Assembly (NCBI RefSeq): GCF_002095395.1
Contig: NZ_MJEI01000097.1
Span: 62,001-126,000, forward strand
Direction: 5' to 3'
Source of the DNA: Williamsia sp. 1135
GTDB taxonomy: Bacteria; Actinomycetota; Actinomycetes; Mycobacteriales; Mycobacteriaceae
DNA length: 64,000 bases
Position 1 is the stretch's first letter, and the number at the start of each line of letters is the position of its first letter. This document shows positions 62,324-64,000 of this stretch, one piece after another. The notes under the pieces are model-generated. The model saw only the letters and a program-made list of their open reading frames with translations, searched no databases and had not been told where the DNA came from. Both the position numbers and the translations under genes were made by a program.

Positions 62324-63565
62324 TCACTTGTCGCGCACGCCCAGAAGGAACGCGATCTGTTCCGCAATGGGGTTGAGGTTGAGGGTGTCCGGCATCTTCT
62401 TCGGATTGTCGTCCCACGGCTGCGGGATGTTCGGATTCGAGTAGACAGAACGGGCAGCACCGCGGACGTCGGTCGGATTCCCCTGCGCAACAGTACATTT
62501 CGCATCGGTGTTGAACGGGAAGTCGTCGTAGTTGATGTCGAAGTCGGGGTTCTTCCGCTTCTCCTCCGCGATGATCTCCTCGGTGCCCTCGTAACCGAGC
62601 GTGCACGCGGGAGGGTTGTTCACCTCGAGCACGATGCCGAAGTGAATGGTGCCGTCGCCCGGTGCCGGACTATAGCTACCGCTGGAGAGCGCCGACAGCA
62701 ACGCCAGGGACGGACTCACCGCGAAGAACGTGGGCGAGATCGTCCGGACGTCTTCGGCGAGGTTACGGACGACAGTGGTGATGTCGCCGCCGCTGTCCTG
62801 CAGCAGCCGGGAGATCTGTGTGGCGCTGGTCGTACCGGTCGTGAGCAGTCTCCGGATGGCCGGATCAGAGGCCTGCAGGGTCTGGGTGATCAACTTCAGA
62901 TTGCTCGACCACGCCAGGATTTCATCTGACTGTTCGGCCTGCGTCCCCAGCACCACATCGCTGTTCTGGATCAGCGAGATGGTCTCGGGCAGATTGTCCA
63001 CCCCGGCCTGGGACAGGTTGGTCAGCGAGTCGATCAGCGATCGCAGATTGTCCGCGTTGCCGTTGAACGCATTGCCCAACTCCGTCACCACCGTGGTCAG
63101 GTCCTCCACCGGGATCGAGTCGGTGAAGTCGACCGCCGACTTGAGGACCCCGTCGAGCGCCGGCGGGATGTCGGTGTCGGTTATGACCGAATTGTTCTTG
63201 AGGTACGGCCCCTCGTTGCTCGTCGGCCGCAGATCGACATATTGCTCACCGATCGCCGACCGGTTCGCGACGACAGCCATCGCCGAGTCGGGGATCTTCG
63301 GACCGTCGGAATCGAGGACCAGAGCCACTTCGACACCGTCCGGCAGGAGCGTGAGCGCACCGACGCGCCCGACCGGCACACCCTGGTAGGTGACCTCACC
63401 GTTGGTGAAGATTCCGCCGGAATCGGTGAACTCGGCCTTCACCGTGTACGAGCCGATACCGACGAGACGGTCGAGTTTGGCGTACGTGGCACCGACGTAG
63501 ACGATGGCGACCACACCGACGATCACGAAGATTACGAGCTGCCACTTGACCAGTTTCGAGATCAC
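62324..63565 (-). CDS. mceF: Mce-family lipid transport protein, MceF
   Basis: 413 residues. One N-terminal membrane helix (WQLVIFVIVGVVAIVYVGAT) leads into the MlaD/Mce domain: YTVKAEFTDSGGIFTNGEVT, then YQGVPVGRVGALTLLPDGVE and RSAIGEQYVDLRP. The helical tube region and the typical tail with DFPFNTDAKCTV and YSNPNIPQPWDD follow. Mce complexes carry lipids or sterols across the envelope using the Mkl ATPase. ATG 63565 overlaps the mceE stop (ATGA). Position as last Mce gene supports MceF. Confidence 0.88.
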   Translation of the reverse strand: MISKLVKWQLVIFVIVGVVAIVYVGATYAKLDRLVGIGSYTVKAEFTDSGGIFTNGEVTYQGVPVGRVGALTLLPDGVEVALVLDSDGPKIPDSAMAVVANRSAIGEQYVDLRPTSNEGPYLKNNSVITDTDIPPALDGVLKSAVDFTDSIPVEDLTTVVTELGNAFNGNADNLRSLIDSLTNLSQAGVDNLPETISLIQNSDVVLGTQAEQSDEILAWSSNLKLITQTLQASDPAIRRLLTTGTTSATQISRLLQDSGGDITTVVRNLAEDVRTISPTFFAVSPSLALLSALSSGSYSPAPGDGTIHFGIVLEVNNPPACTLGYEGTEEIIAEEKRKNPDFDINYDDFPFNTDAKCTVAQGNPTDVRGAARSVYSNPNIPQPWDDNPKKMPDTLNLNPIAEQIAFLLGVRDK

Positions 63566-64000
63566 GGGGCACCCCCAGGCTGCGTCGTCGTGGATTGAGT
63601 CCCCGTACCTTGCCCGACTGCTCCGGAGAGCAACGCGAGGGGGGCCTGCAAGAAGCTGTGCTCAGCGCGGTCCTCGGGCATCAGCGCGTACTGCCCACCC
63701 GACGGCGGAGTGTTCGGCCCCGGTCTCGCATTGGGCAACGGCAGCAGGGTGATCGTCGGCCATCCGAGCCGCGGGCCGTTGCCGTTGTAGTACGGATTCT
63801 GCGGATCGATGACCGGCAACGGGCCCGTCTTCGGCGGGCTGTACACCGGTTCACCTTGACCGACACCGAGCGCCTCGAGCTGGTTGAGCAACCGCAGGTC
63901 GAGATTGGCGAACAGGTTGGTCGAGTCACCCTTCACGCCCGGCAGCAGAGCGTCCGGGAACGGGTAGGTGAACAGCAGCGGCGAAGCGGTGATCAGATCC
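63562..64000 (-). CDS. mceE: Mce-family protein, C-terminal part, probably the lipoprotein MceE
   Basis: The gene enters from beyond base 64000; 145 C-terminal codons are seen. DLITASPLLFTYPFPDALLP is the conserved late segment of Mce proteins, followed by FANLDLRLLNQLEALG and a Pro/Gly/Thr-rich tail. It directly precedes mceF with a 4-bp overlap, the usual place of mceE (LprK-type). Confidence 0.8.
   Translation of the reverse strand, partial: DLITASPLLFTYPFPDALLPGVKGDSTNLFANLDLRLLNQLEALGVGQGEPVYSPPKTGPLPVIDPQNPYYNGNGPRLGWPTITLLPLPNARPGPNTPPSGGQYALMPEDRAEHSFLQAPLALLSGAVGQGTGTQSTTTQPGGAP

Overview
The window is chromosomal DNA of a high-GC, mycolate-type actinomycete. The nearest recognisable relatives are Gordonia or Rhodococcus within the Mycobacteriales. 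Supporting evidence is rpoB-rpoC with typical mycobacterial-type sequences, an mce operon end (mceE, mceF and two Mce-associated proteins), two DUF3558 lipoproteins, fprB, prsA, a PbpA-like lipoprotein, DinB2 and F420/FMN-dependent LLM oxidoreductases. Assignment to a genus is inference. No tRNA, rRNA, CRISPR or intact transposase was seen.

Layout. 1-5.2 kb (minus strand): start of an LLM oxidoreductase; a glycan-type cluster (toroid protein, methyltransferase, GT4 glycosyltransferase); fprB. 5.5-10.4 kb: acyl-ACP thioesterase-like gene, a non-coding repeat island (6.3-6.9 kb), tandem DUF3558 lipoproteins, an S4-domain protein, a split DUF4873 gene and an AurF-type diiron oxygenase. 10.5-19.6 kb: MarR regulator, a frameshifted HsaA-like monooxygenase, prsA, an aldehyde dehydrogenase, a ribokinase and the valine-degradation operon mmsA-acyl-CoA dehydrogenase-mmsB. 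19.7-26.6 kb: small proteins, flavodoxin, GlcD-like oxidase, a lipoprotein with an internal amber codon, a flavin disulfide reductase and two tandem DMT-like membrane proteins. 26.7-37.3 kb: phosphoketolase, LysR plus serine hydrolase, a PbpA-like lipoprotein with a C-terminal frameshift, SixA, a class I amidotransferase, a lipase and dinB2. 37.3-47.7 kb: an organosulfur (sulfonate or sulfone) locus. It has two TauD-type dioxygenases with a decayed ABC binding protein on the minus strand. On the plus strand are an IclR regulator, an intact ABC transporter, a DszA/NtaA-type FMN monooxygenase, an MFS protein and an atypical SDR. 47.7-51.7 kb: SnoaL-like protein, amidohydrolase, ferredoxin-reductase-like enzyme and a VOC protein. 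51.8-52.8 kb: a palindrome-flanked gene joining an AbiEi-like N-terminus to a nuclease-like C-terminus. 52.9-64 kb: rpoC, rpoB and the end of an mce operon, all on the minus strand.

Regulatory reading. Three sites match or nearly match the TnnAACnnGTTnnA motif of KstR, the cholesterol-catabolism repressor. They lie just upstream of the LLM oxidoreductase, fprB and the HsaA-like gene, so these scattered redox genes may form one steroid or lipid regulon. A 15-bp TTCCAC-N3-GTGGAA palindrome occurs on both sides of the iclR gene in the organosulfur locus. A 16-bp palindrome overlaps the likely mmsA promoter.

Several genes look broken: an in-frame TGA (9064-9066), a frameshift near 11880, an in-frame TAG (22807-22809), a frameshift near 33153, and a binding-protein gene with a frameshift, a deletion and a roughly 205-bp inserted element. 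The last is a real pseudogene. The four single-site lesions could be real or assembly errors.

The least explained structures are the 6.3-6.9 kb island (two 21-bp tandem arrays in opposite orientation and two copies of a 109-bp hairpin element) and the two related 64-71 bp palindromes that bracket the gene at 51847-52806.
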